Shown piece by piece: positions 44,270-55,841 of a DNA stretch of 64,000 bases (position 1 is the first letter of the stretch; each line of letters opens with the position of its first letter). The notes under the pieces are model-generated. The model was not told the origin of the DNA, searched no databases, and saw only the letters and a program-made list of their open reading frames with translations. The DNA comes from Macrostomum hystrix (lineage: Eukaryota > Platyhelminthes > Macrostomidae): contig CATNEN010000024.1 of assembly GCA_950097015.1 (NCBI GenBank), forward strand, positions 5,284,001 to 5,348,000, given 5' to 3'. A program made the position numbers and the translations under genes.

Positions 44270-45015
44270 TGAGGTGAGATGAAAAGGGTTGAGAATGGGT
44301 TGAGAATATGGATGAGAATGGATGATGCTGAGAATGGATGAGGCTGATAATGTGGATGAGAACGGATGAGGCTAAGAATATGGATGAGAATGAATGATGC
44401 TGAGAATGGATGAGAATGGATGAGTCTGATAATGTGGATGAGAACGGATGAGGCTGAGAATATGGATGAGAATGGATGATGCTGAGAATGGATGAGAATG
44501 GATGAGGCTGAGAATGGATGATGCTGAGAATGGATGAGAATGGATGAGAATGGATGAGGCTGAGAACGGATGAGGCTGAGAATGTGGATGAGAATGGATG
44601 AGGCTGAGAATGGATGAGGCTGAGAATGGATGAGAATTGATGAGGCTGAGAATGGATGAGAATTGATGAGGCTGAGAATGGATGAGAATGGATGAGGCTG
44701 AGAATGGATGAGAATTGATGAGGCTGAGAATGGATGATGCTGAGAATGGATGAGAATGGATGAGAATGGATGAGTCTGAGAATGGATGAGGCTGATAATG
44801 TGGAAGAGAATGGATGAGGCTGAGAATGTGGATGAGAATGGATGAGGCTGAGAATGTGGATGAGAATGGATGAGGCTGAGAATGTGGATGAGAATGGATG
44901 AGGCTGAGAATGTGGATGAGAATGGATGAGGCTGAGAATGTGGATGAGAATGGATGAGGCTGAGAATGTGGATGAGAATGGATGAGGCTGAGAATGTGGA
45001 TGAGAATGTGGTTAA
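44270..45015. repeat. 28-bp-based minisatellite (GAATGGATGAG family)
   Basis: Submotifs GATGAGGCTGAGAATG and GATGAGAATG combine irregularly on the left and settle into a regular 28-bp unit on the right (about 44790-45000). Purine-rich plus strand. Confidence 0.9.
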
Positions 45016-45715
45016 GAGAATTTATGTGCTTAAATTCACATCAGACACAGCATTTTTTATCTCTTTGACTGTCTCTAGGCTTTATCAGTTTTTTATTCGG
45101 TAGCTGCAAGTAAGGACACATGAGGCTTATCCTGAGCTTTATATGTGTGTTTCTTTTGGAACTTTCTCTGCCTGAGAAAGCCTGCACTTTTCTTTATTAC
45201 TCTAGGCAAGTTTCTGGGAATGTCTGCTCCTAATGCAGCCCGAACTCGCATGTGTTTTAGGCATGAGATTAGCCTCTCTAACCGCTCTCACAGATGCGCC
45301 ACTGATGACTGGGCGTCCCTCTCTCGCTGCCCTCTTCACCGCTGAATTTGTGCCTTTTTTAATTACTGCCGCGAACGCGAACTGTCGGCACCCAGGTTCT
45401 GCCCTCGGCTCAGGAAATCAAATGGGGTTGCGGTGACCTTAACAGAGAGAGAGAGCTGGTGAAAATGGATGGATGGCAGAGCTGTGGGATTGGGGAAAAT
45501 CGTAATTTTCAGGTGAAGTGTCTCCCTCTCTCGAGCTTAATCTTTCTCAATGCGCACAATCCGAACATTCTAAAATTAGACTTTGGTCCATTCGCACCAT
45601 GTTTCACATTATTCTCACATTGTTTCTATTCTTTTTTTCATGCTAGTCTTTCTGTCCGATTGAATGAATTGACGTGAAAAGTAGCCGTGCAGAAGAGATT
45701 GAAGTCTGCACTCAC

Positions 45716-46107
45716 CGGGGCCTTCCCGGTCCTAGGTGCGACCGGCTTGGCAGCGGCGGCGGCATCGTCGGCAGAGGCGGCGGGGGCGGAGGTCGCGCTG
45801 GCATCGGCAGGGCTGTTAGGAGGTCCTCTGACTCGCGTGCCAATGCTTCAGCCTCAGCGTCAGCATCATCGTCCTGGTCTGAAACGTTCGACGCCCCATA
45901 TGCGCCTCTCCGCGCCGACAGGGGCGTGCAATTCGCCGATGCGGCGTCTTCGACGTAATCATCAGCGAGCTCGTCTGGATAGAGCGAGTCCTCCTTGTAG
46001 TCGGCGAGTCCAGGCAGTCCATCGGCTTCAAGGCTGTCAAACTCGGTGGACGGCGAGCCGATGATGCGATCTATGGAGGAGCCGCATCGGCCGGTCGCCG
46101 GCTTCAT
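45716..46107 (-). CDS. Candidate upstream exon with acidic and proline-rich sequence
   Basis: A minus-strand frame from the ATG at 46107 (it may extend to about 46218) ends at a consensus GTGAGT donor (45710-45715). It encodes an acidic stretch (SDQDDDADAEAEALARESED) and a PPPPPPLPTMPPPLP segment, with GC-rich codons unlike its surroundings. Its end phase fits an acceptor at 38789-38790 before DUF4139 exon 1, which would give a 794-aa protein with this part as a disordered N-terminal extension. That junction has about a one-in-three chance of fitting by accident. It could equally be an exon of a separate, unrecognised gene. Confidence 0.4.
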
Positions 46108-46219
46108 GGAGCGATGAGTCACTGAAGTAGGTCTTCTAGTGACTTGCCGCAGATCGCTGTTTTTCTTTTGCCTAATTCTTTCTGTTCCGCTTTGGTGCTG
46201 CGAGGTCTCGGACGGCAAA

Positions 46220-49200
46220 CCTGCTTGACTGATTCAAACAATGCAAATCGGGGAGCTAGGGGAGGGTTGGGAGGGTGGGTAACAGGGTGAGACTAGAGAG
46301 CCTAGCACTGGTGGGTCAGCGCGCTTGCAGCCGCTCCCTTCTCCCCCCGGCTTGGCTAGTACACAAACTGCACAGCCTGTCACGGCTTAGCCATTGCTAA
46401 AGAGGCGGATTAACTAACTCAACTCCCCCGCCGGCGTAGTTGAGAAGAGTCCTTCTCTTCCTCTCACTGCCTCGCTTGTGTTCCCAACTTTCCAGCCTAC
46501 TACAGTGAGGGCTTGTGTGTGTAGATTTAGCTAGTAATGAAGGGTAAAGAACGAGCCTTGAAGGAATATAAGCTAGAATAATGAGACAGACAGGGCGTGG
46601 GGGACAACTGGATCTCGGATGAGCAAACGCCGTCAAGAGTATTGAGGCCGCATCGAGGTCGGCCCTTTAGTGCTGTACCCGGGACGCTCTCAAGCTTGAA
46701 GCGTGTGTGTGTGGGGGGGAGCCGGGTAATATAGAACTAGTTGCCCAGCAATGCCTGGCAATGCCCACCCGTCTGTGCCGAGACGGAATCGGAGCGAAAG
46801 GGAGAGACGACCTCATCACGCCTCGGGGGTCTGTGGCTTGGTTTGTGGCCTAGTGAGCGGTGCTAAGGAAGAAGCGGCCTTTGCTATTTGAATGCACAGC
46901 TGGGGCTGTGGGAAGGCTATTGCAGCTGTCAGTCATTGGTGGACTGAGAGGGGGTCGGATGACTCAAATAGATTTGCTCCCATAGCATGGTTTTAGCTTA
47001 CAATATTAGCATACCAAGGCCGGCATGCGGAGTGTGTGACAACAATGGCGCTATAATAATGCGACTTCTACAGCTGACAGGAGTCAGCAGACCGTCTGGA
47101 AAAACCGGATGCGCCATTTAAGCCCGGGTCGCTCATACCAAAGGACAGCGTGAGCTGATGCACGCGTATAGCTCTGCTAAAAAGTTACTCACAAAATTCT
47201 AGGAATTTAAGTGAAAGTTAATGTGGATTTTTCGCTCACGATTTCATGCAGCTGTGAAAAGGGATTGGGAGCTAGGCACCTATACTCAACTTGATCCACA
47301 ATCATGTGTCAATGAGATACAAAAAATGCCACCGTGAAGCATCTGGGGAAGATTGATGCAGAGTGATGCATCGGTCAGAGACATTGCGTGGATGCAGTAA
47401 TTGCAATCCAGTCCGAAATTACCCGCGCGTCGCAAAATCTGATTGCTTTTTTCTCTTCCTTTCTTTGAATTGCAAGAATATTTTCTTTCGAATGAACTGC
47501 CGGGCCAGTCTCCCTTGCACAAGACGCAGAGGAGATACTGTACTGAAGTCAATTAATTCTTCTAATATGTTAGTAGGGGAGTATGCAGTCAGCACAGAAG
47601 CATTGATTTGGCCAATTCCTACCCCTCTGCATGCACCTGATCTTCAGAGAATCAGTTTTAGACTTAACTGAATTCAATGGTCCATACACTACAGAGAGCA
47701 TCTGCTTTTATGAGGAGTCTCCAGTGATTTCCCAGATTTCGATTATTGTTTTCGCTTCTTTCTTTACATGGCTGCCTGCCAAAGAATTTTTTCTTCTTGC
47801 ATAAGCAAGAGTTCAATTTTGTTCGAATTGCCACAGGCTATTTATATCGACGCGAAAGTCGACAGTTCTCTAATAACATATTGCATCATGCCTAATGTAT
47901 CGGGCAGCTTATGTCGTTAACCAAAGCGCCTGAATTATTTCTGAAATGGGAAAAATTTTTAATAGACTCGCCTAGTTAGCTATATAACCGCATTGTGCAA
48001 GCGATAATATGGGACCTGAGGCTTTTCATGTTTACATACTTACATGTACTGTAATTTCATTTAGAATTACGGATACATGTAACTGTACGTGTACTCTTTA
48101 TAACAATTCAGTGTCCGGAATGTTTACACCAAATGTTTACACAAATCAGATCGAATCGGGTTTCGACAGCGAAAAATGTAAATATTGTAGACTGCTAATT
48201 AACGGGCGCGCGAGGAGTATCAACGGGTACAGTAAAATGTGTACATAAAGTACAATACGTAAAGTACATTGTACATAAAAATAAATACTTGCTACTCGTA
48301 TATGCATAGTGCAATGCAATACGATCGTAATTTATATGCTTAACTTATAAAAGACAATTGTGCCGGAAAACTAAAATGATCTGCGATAAAGAAGAAAATA
48401 ATATTTTTATCGACCCATAAAGCAATTATCAATATACAAAAAAGTTTGAGCTTTCGGTGCAATCAAGCTAGCGCACTGCGCAATTATTCCATAATTCGAT
48501 CGCTAAACTTTCTGTTGCTCTTCACGATGTGAGAGAATTTCGAAGCAAAGGTAATGAAAAATGTATTACGAATTTTCAATATGCTTTTTAGAATGAATGA
48601 AAAACCTAGAGACATTTTAAGACCTAAAAACTGACATTTTTGAAGTGAAAAATTACATCACAATCAATACTGCATTATGTGCACTGTAAAGCCAAATGGT
48701 CGTGATGAAAAGTTTTTGGTCACGGCTGGAGAGTATGCATAACAGAATTTTATAATGCGCGTTGAAAATAGTGCACAGGTTTTTTTCATGGATGCAAAGT
48801 ATTTTTACGTGCAGCAGTGAAGATCATGGTGAAAAAAATTGTTGTACTCATTAGGATCGAAACAAAATAAAAAATCTTTCAAAATTTCGAATAATCGTAG
48901 AAATGTACGTTAAACGAAATAAACTTCTTGGTCGTCGAAAAACCTAGTGAAAATTTAGTTTTGACCAGAAAGCATGATTAAAATTTTTATATAGTGGAGA
49001 TTAATTATTTTGCTAGGTAACTTTTTTGCTCAGAAATAATAGCTAGATATAAATAAAATAATTATATATCATGTTTCATAAAGTTAAAAGTGATGGAGAA
49101 AACTAGGAAAAAATATAACTAGTTTTTAGAGAAGCTGGATCCATTTATATGCTGTAATTAATTATATGCTAAATACACTTCGATTTTTTATTGCTCCTCT

Positions 49201-49840
49201 TTCTTAGCGAAATATGCAACTTAAGTCTGTCAAAAAGAAAAAACTTGCTTAATTAATTAAAAAAGAACATAGTTAACATTTTTAATACATTCAAGCACCT
49301 CTTAAGCCATGTTATTTTTACTTACAAAAAATTACACAATCTTCAAGCAATATTCTTGCTTTATTTAAAAAAGCTAGTATTGAGTAATTAGCCATAACAA
49401 TGGATTAAAAACATGTTTGCATTTTTTTGATGAATTATAATATAATTAATGTATATTTCAAATGAAAATATTTGTCAAGAATATATATTAAAACCACCCA
49501 TGTACTAACTCATAATTATTTTAACTCTCCAGTTGGTCACAGAATTAATTTAATATTACTTACTTGATTTGCTAGAACCTAATCAATAAATTCAAGTAGC
49601 TCCATGTAGCAGTTCTATGCTGGCCTATGACAAGTCATTTTTTACATTTTTTTTGATAAAAATGTTAGTAAATTCGTTTTTAAATCAAGGAAAATGGCAA
49701 AAAATATGAATAGTTAATGAACAACTATAGTTGTATATAAAACCTAAGATAAATATATTATATCTTATTTGCAGTATAAATTTGGTTTTTCTAGCCTTAG
49801 TAAGTGTTGCTAACAGCAGTCGACGCATAACCCCAGTTCC
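46220..49840. other. Long intergenic region, no gene recognised
   Basis: The left part (to about 47100) is of mixed composition; 47900-49840 is AT-rich. I see no exon with a recognisable domain, no tandem array and no SINE copy here. Confidence 0.4.
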
Positions 49841-49843
49841 AGG

Positions 49844-50608
49844 ATGGAAGCCGCCCCACCAGCGCCACCACCAGCTGCTGTAGCAGAACACGTTGCCGCT
49901 CTGCACCGCGGCGAGACTCTGGTCCGCCCAGCCGCCTACATTGGCTCATTCGCTGTTGAGGGCGCCGATCCGCGCCACCGTTCAGAGTTTGCCCACTGCG
50001 AGCTGGACCGAATGCGCGACTATAACCGGTCCAAACCGGTCCAGCTCTGGCTGGCCCTTTCTGGCATCAAGGTGTGCGACGAGCTGGGCCGGACTGTCTA
50101 CATGGCGCACGCACTCAGGCGGATTTCCTATGCCAGCTGCAATCCGGATCACTGCCAGTTCGCTTTTATGGCTCGCGAGCCGAAAGCTCAGGTTAGCCAC
50201 TGTTGATCAGCTTTGTTGTACTTTCTTCGCAAACACATTGTGTCGATTTTGTCAGTGCACATCGTAAAAACACAATTCAAGGTGAACCTTCAGTACTGCC
50301 ACGCATTCGTCACAGCGCACCCGGACCTAGCCGAGGAGCTAAATAATCTTGTTGGCGACTGCTTCAAGCTGGCCTACACTTTGCAGCAGCAACAGAAGCA
50401 ACAGCAGCAGCGACAGCAGCAGCAATTGCAACAGCAGCAAATGCTGATGCAGCAGCAGCAACAGTTGCAACAGCAATTGCAGCAGCAGCAGCAAATTTTG
50501 CAGCAGCAACTTCAACAGTATGCAAAGCAGCAACCTTTTCAGCAGCAAACGGTTCAAAATCAGCAGCAACAAGTACAACAGCAGCTTCAGCTGTACCAAC
50601 AGCAGCAG

Positions 50609-50661
<53 letters not shown>

Positions 50662-52020
50662 TTTAGGACGTCGTTCTGAGGCAGCCCAGCAGACTAGTCC
50701 GCCGCTATCACAGCACCATCAGCAGCCGAGTGCATCGGGCTCCGCTGTGGCTGCTGAAGACACTTCTCGAAGGTCCTCGCAGCTTGGCGCGCCGCCGCCT
50801 CCACCTCCACGGGACAGCAGCTGCGCCTTGGACCAATCAGTGTCCAGCAGTTCTTCGTTAGCCAACATTCAGTGGTCAGCTACTGATCCCAATCTGCCAG
50901 ATCCTGGCGGAGGCCCTCCTTCTCATCATCAGCAAGCGCAAAACTCACAGCAGCAGCAGCAGCAACTTCGTCGAAATCGTCGATCTGGCCGCGACTATCT
51001 GACGACAGCTGGCGGTCTAGCTGGCAATGGGACGTCCGCTTTGGCTGCCACCACCACTGCGGCGTCCATCGATGAAGCCCCGCTATCACCAGCGCCTCCG
51101 CCGCTGCCAGCTCGGTGAGTTACCTAGGATGATCAAATCCTTATGATGAGTACTAATAACGAGCTATAAGCAGTTCTCTTGTGAGTGTTCTCAAAACTAA
51201 TTACGAAGTATCTCGGTATTCCTCAACCATGACAACTCATTTGAATGTCCAAACGTTACTCCGACTACATTGCAGCAGCCAAATCGCAAGCGGATCGGAT
51301 GTGACTCGGTTCTCGCCAGCCTCGGCATCGTCCTCCTCATCGTTGGCTCCGGCTCCGCCAATAAGCACGGAAGATGCCGACGTCGGGGCCAACGATGCGC
51401 CCTCGCCACCGCCAGTGAGTGCCGCCTGGTACCAGGCTGACATGCCGCGAGACATCGCCCTAGACCTGCTCAGCCGCGAGGAGATTGGCGCGTTCATTGT
51501 GCGCGACAGTGGCACACATCCGGGATGCTATGCCCTGTCTGTGCGGGTGGCACGTGCCAACAATCCCAGCGGCTTCGCGCACTATCTGGTGCAGCGAACT
51601 GAGCGTGGCTGCGTCCGCTTGAAGGGTCTCGCCAAGGTGAAAACATTCCCACTATTGTTTCAGACAAGTGGCACTGAGTGGATCGAGCATGACTAACACT
51701 TGCTTCCTTGATTTGGTTTTTAAGAGCCTTTCCGAATCCCGTCTTCCGCTCTGTCCTGACAGGAGTGGCCCGGCCTGCAATCCATGGTCTGCCACCTCTC
51801 AGTTATGCCGGAGCTGCTGCCCTGCCCGCTGCGGCTGCCAAGGCGTCGTCAAGAGGAGAACCCGGTCTACACCGACGATCGGATTGGCACGGTCGGCACC
51901 AACGCGAGCGATGAGCAGGCGGCGGCTTCCGGCTGTCCGTACGGACTGGGACTGCCGCCCGACGAGGATTATCAACGCTTGTCCGACTTCAGCTCCATCA
52001 TGGCCGAGCTGCGAATGTGA
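49844..52020 (+). CDS. SH2D5-like adaptor: PTB domain, polyQ linker, SH2 domain
   Basis: Four exons join in phase: 49844-50191, 50282-51114, 51276-51636 and 51763-52020, giving 599 aa. An alternative acceptor at 50293 would remove four residues. The PTB domain spans about residues 20-150: AAYIGSFAV, LWLALSGIKV, YMAHALRRISYASCNPDHCQ, FAFMAREPKA and, after the intron, CHAFVTAHPDLAEELNN. Residues about 151-250 are glutamine-rich from CAG/CAA runs. The C-terminal SH2 domain (about 445-550) has WYQADMPRDIALDLLSREE, FIVRDS with the phosphotyrosine-binding arginine (about 470), HYLVQ and a tensin-like MPELLPCPLRLP end. PTB before SH2 occurs in Shc and SH2D5; the MAHALRRI and QFAF blocks and tensin-like SH2 favour SH2D5. 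Phosphotyrosine-dependent adaptor function is family inference. A 5' non-coding exon is likely, since TTCCAG sits just before the ATG. Confidence 0.83.
50381..50660 (+). repeat. CAG/CAA (polyglutamine) repeat in the SH2D5-like gene
   Basis: Mixed CAG and CAA codons, with a pure CAG run of about 16 at 50612-50660. It encodes the Q-rich linker between the PTB and SH2 domains. Confidence 0.92.
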
Positions 52021-52571
52021 GCAGGCTAGGGGGCGGCTGTTTCGCGTGAGCAGTAAGGCTCGCTACGCGGAGGAAAGTATGTCTAGTGCTTTCAGTCTGC
52101 AGACATGAACTTTCATTATCCAGATACTCGTTTGCTTTAAAGAAACAGATCTTGGTATGGTACAATACGCTCGTTATAAAAAATGTTTATCTGAGAACAA
52201 CGAGACAAGTTTTAGTGGTATCTTTTTGTTGTTACTTTTGAATGACTGACACTGCCTAAAGATAATGTTCATTTCGTGAATGAATCTCTTTCAGTTTCGG
52301 CCTATATTAGTATGTCCTGCTTTGCATTGCTTCTCTGCTTCATTGCTTAAGCATATCGAATGCGCAGACATCTTGGCCTTTATAGTAGACTTGCGTGAGA
52401 TTCTTCCTCCTTCGTATCTTAGGCTTTGCCAGCTCCAGTTGTATTGTGAGTTTGCATCAGACTCGATCAAATTTATGCTTTTGTTAATCATAATAGTATT
52501 TTTATTAACTAATCGTATACTTCAATGCTCCTAGTTCAATATGCTTACAAAATCTCAGTCAGTTTTTCTTC

Positions 52572-52577
52572 AATAAA
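52572..52577 (+). terminator. Poly(A) signal of the SH2D5-like gene
   Basis: AATAAA lies about 550 bp after the stop codon and only about 15 bp before the first unit of the 49-bp array. Confidence 0.5.
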
Positions 52578-52589
52578 GCATTGTTAAGT

Positions 52590-54655
52590 ACACAAGCTAG
52601 CAGCTTGTTCTGCAGGACCCTATCCTTGGGACCAATGTACACAAGCTAGCAGCTTGTTCTGCAGGACCCTATCCTTGGGACCAATGTACACAAGCTAGCA
52701 GCTTGTTCTGCAGGACCCTATCCTTGGGACCAATGTACACAAGCTAGCAGCTTGGTCTGCAGGACCCTATCCTTGGGACCAATCTACACAAGCTAGCAGC
52801 TTGTTCTGCATGACCCTATCCTTGGGACCAATGTACACAAGCTAGCAGCTTGTTCTGCAGGACCCTATTCTTGGGACCAATGTACACAAGCTAGCAGCTT
52901 GGTCTGCAGGACCCTATCCTTGGGACCAATGTACACAAGCTAGCAGCTTGTTCTGCATGACCCTATCCTTGGGACCAATCTACACAAGCTAGCAGCTTGT
53001 TCTGCAGGACCCTATCCTTGGGACCAATGTACACAAGCTAGCAGCTTGTTCTGCAGGACCCTATCCTTGGGACCAATCTACACAAGCTAGCAGCTTGTTC
53101 TGCAAGACCCTATCCTTGGGACCAATGTACACAAGCTAGCAGCTTGTTCTGCATGACCCTATCCTTGGGACCAATGTACACAAGCTAGCAGCTTGTTCTG
53201 CAGGACCCTATCCTTGGGACCAATCTACACAAGCTAGCAGCTTGTTCTGCAGGACCCTATTCTTGGGACCAATGTACACAAGCTAGCAGCTTGGTCTGCA
53301 GGACCCTATCCTTGGGACCAATCTACACAAGCTAGCAGCTTGTTCTGCATGACCCTATCCTTGGGACCAATCTACACAAGCTAGCAGCTTGTTCTGCAGG
53401 ACCCTATCCTTGGGACCAATGTACACAAGCTAGCAGCTTGTTCTGCAGGACCCTATCCTTGGGACCAATGTACACAAGCTAGCAGCTTGTTCTGCAGGAC
53501 CCTATCCTTGGGACCAATGTACACAAGCTAGCAGCTTGTTCTGCAGGACCCTATCCTTGGGACCAATGTACACAAGCTAGCAGCTTGTTCTGCAGGACCC
53601 TATCCTTGGGACCAATGTACACAAGCTAGCAGCTTGTTCTGCATCACCCTATCCTTGGGACCAATGTACACAAGCTAGCAGCTTGTTCTGCAGGACCCTA
53701 TCCTTGGGACCAATGTACACAAGCTAGCAGCTTGTTCTGCAGGACCCTATCCTTGGGACCAATGTACACAAGCTAGCAGCTTGTTCTGCAGGACCCTATC
53801 CTTGGGACCAATGTACACAAGCTAGCAGCTTGTTCTGCAGGACCCTATCCTTGGGACCAATGTACACAAGCTAGCAGCTTGGTCTGCAGGACCCTATCCT
53901 TGGGACCAATGTACACAAGCTAGCAGCTTGTTCTGCAGGACCCTATCCTTGGGACCAATGTACACAAGCTAGCAGCTTGTTCTGCATCACCCTATCCTTG
54001 GGACCAATGTACACAAGCTAGCAGCTTGTTCTGCAGGACCCTATCCTTGGGACCAATGTACACAAGCTAGCAGCTTGTTCTGCAGGACCCTATCCTTGGG
54101 ACCAATGTACACAAGCTAGCAGCTTGTTCTGCAGGACCCTATCCTTGGGACCAATGTACACAAGCTAGCAGCTTGTTCTGCAGGACCCTATCCTTGGGAC
54201 CAATCTACACAAGCTAGCAGCTTGTTCTGCAGGACCCTATTCTTGGGACCAATGTACACAAGCTAGCAGCTTGTTCTGCAGGACCCTATCCTTGGGACCA
54301 ATGTACACAAGCTAGCAGCTTGTTCTGCAGGACCCTATCCTTGGGACCAATGTACACAAGCTAGCAGCTTGTTCTGCAGGACCCTATCCTTGGGACCAAT
54401 GTACACAAGCTAGCAGCTTGTTCTGCATCACCCTATCCTTGGGACCAATGTACACAAGCTAGCAGCTTGTTCTGCAGGACCCTATCCTTGGGACCAATGT
54501 ACACAAGCTAGCAGCTTGGTCTGCAGGACCCTATCCTTGGGACCAATGTACACAAGCTAGCAGCTTGTTCTGCAGGACCCTATCCTTGGGACCAATGTAC
54601 ACAAGCTAGCAGCTTGTTCTGCAGGACCCTATCCTTGGGACCAATGTACACAAGG
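52590..54655. repeat. 49-bp minisatellite, about 42 units
   Basis: Units contain TACACAAGCTAGCAGCTTGT, TCTGCAGGACCCTATCCTTG and GGACCAATG. AAGCTAGCAGCTT within each unit is a near-palindrome. Variants (TTGG, CATGACC, CATCACC, ATTCTTGG, AATCTAC) recur in ordered groups, so multi-unit blocks were duplicated. One degenerate unit follows at 54656-54705. Confidence 0.96.
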
Positions 54656-54705
54656 ACTCTGTTTTTGGGGCTAATTTAGACAGGCTAGCAGACTATGTAC
54701 AGACA

Positions 54706-55841
54706 GCAAAGAATGTAAAAAGAATGATATTCTTGATAACTGGTTTGATAGCTGTGTAAGAAATATTGTCTGTTAGCGTACTCCAACTCGTTAGCTATCG
54801 TTACTTTATTTTCTTATCAATAGTCAAAAATCGAATTACTTATTTTCAGCAGTCGATGAATGATAGTTTATACTGCCAGTAGTCTTGTGAGCTTCAATTT
54901 CCATTATGTTATTTAGACCAGAATGCATAATCTTAGAGTTAAATTAATCAAGTTTTGTGTAGTCATTTTTTTACAATTCTATGCCGCTGTTAACTTCGTT
55001 TTTTCAGTCATTATGATAGTCAAATTCTTGTTGCCCTGTTAACTGTGTTTCTCCTTTTGTTCGCAATAATTGATTATTGGACACTTCAGTAGTAAAAAAA
55101 CATGTAATAAGCTTTTATTTACCTCAGTTTTACTCAGCAGTTTGCTAATTATGGTATTATACTACATGTATTGCATGCATTATGACTTTGTGAGCCTAAT
55201 TTTTCAGTTGTTCCAATTTTTGCTTCAAAGTATTTCATCCAATAAGCGCCTTTTTAACTGTTTGGACCGAAAAGTCCCACACGAAACAAAGTAAGAGAGT
55301 GCGACCCTGATGCGACAGGTGTATTAAGCTAATCGAATCAGTACTGCATGGAAATAGCGGGCTCCAGGTAGAATTTAATTATTGCATTATATTTGCAACC
55401 GAGTGGAGAGCTAAATAAATTTAGGGCCATTTGACCCTGATCTCAGCTTCACTTTAAGAATCAGCGATACACAATTAATAAATGGATTGTTTATAGGGTT
55501 TTGAACATTTTTCTTCATGTTAATATCTGGGATCCAATGCTTAATATATATATAGCTAAGTAGAGTTTCTGATGTCGTCGAGTTATACTTGTAGTTTTTC
55601 GTAACATAATTATTGCAGAAGAAGAATCGGTAGGGCCTGTAATGCACACTGATATCAGGTAAGTTATGCTAAGTAAGTTCATCAACGTGTTAGAGTACGC
55701 AGTGTTCTGCGTTTTTTAAAAATCTTCTTAAAAAACGGATTAAAAAAATTGATCACATCACTCGAAACTCGCATCAATAATCAATCTCTTCCATAATAGT
55801 TTTTCGTTTCAAATCATTCTGAATCCGTCAATATGAGAAGC
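54706..55841. other. Intergenic, AT-rich
   Basis: Between the 49-bp array and the 3' end of the DSTYK-like gene. No gene, RNA or repeat family is recognised. Confidence 0.35.

Noticed and set aside
46220-49840. Hidden gene in the long intergenic region
   Set aside because: Several frames of 60-100 codons exist, but none shows a domain, consistent codon use or joinable exons.
50339-50599. Minus-strand leucine-rich frame
   Set aside because: It is the antisense of the polyglutamine CAG run in the SH2D5-like gene.
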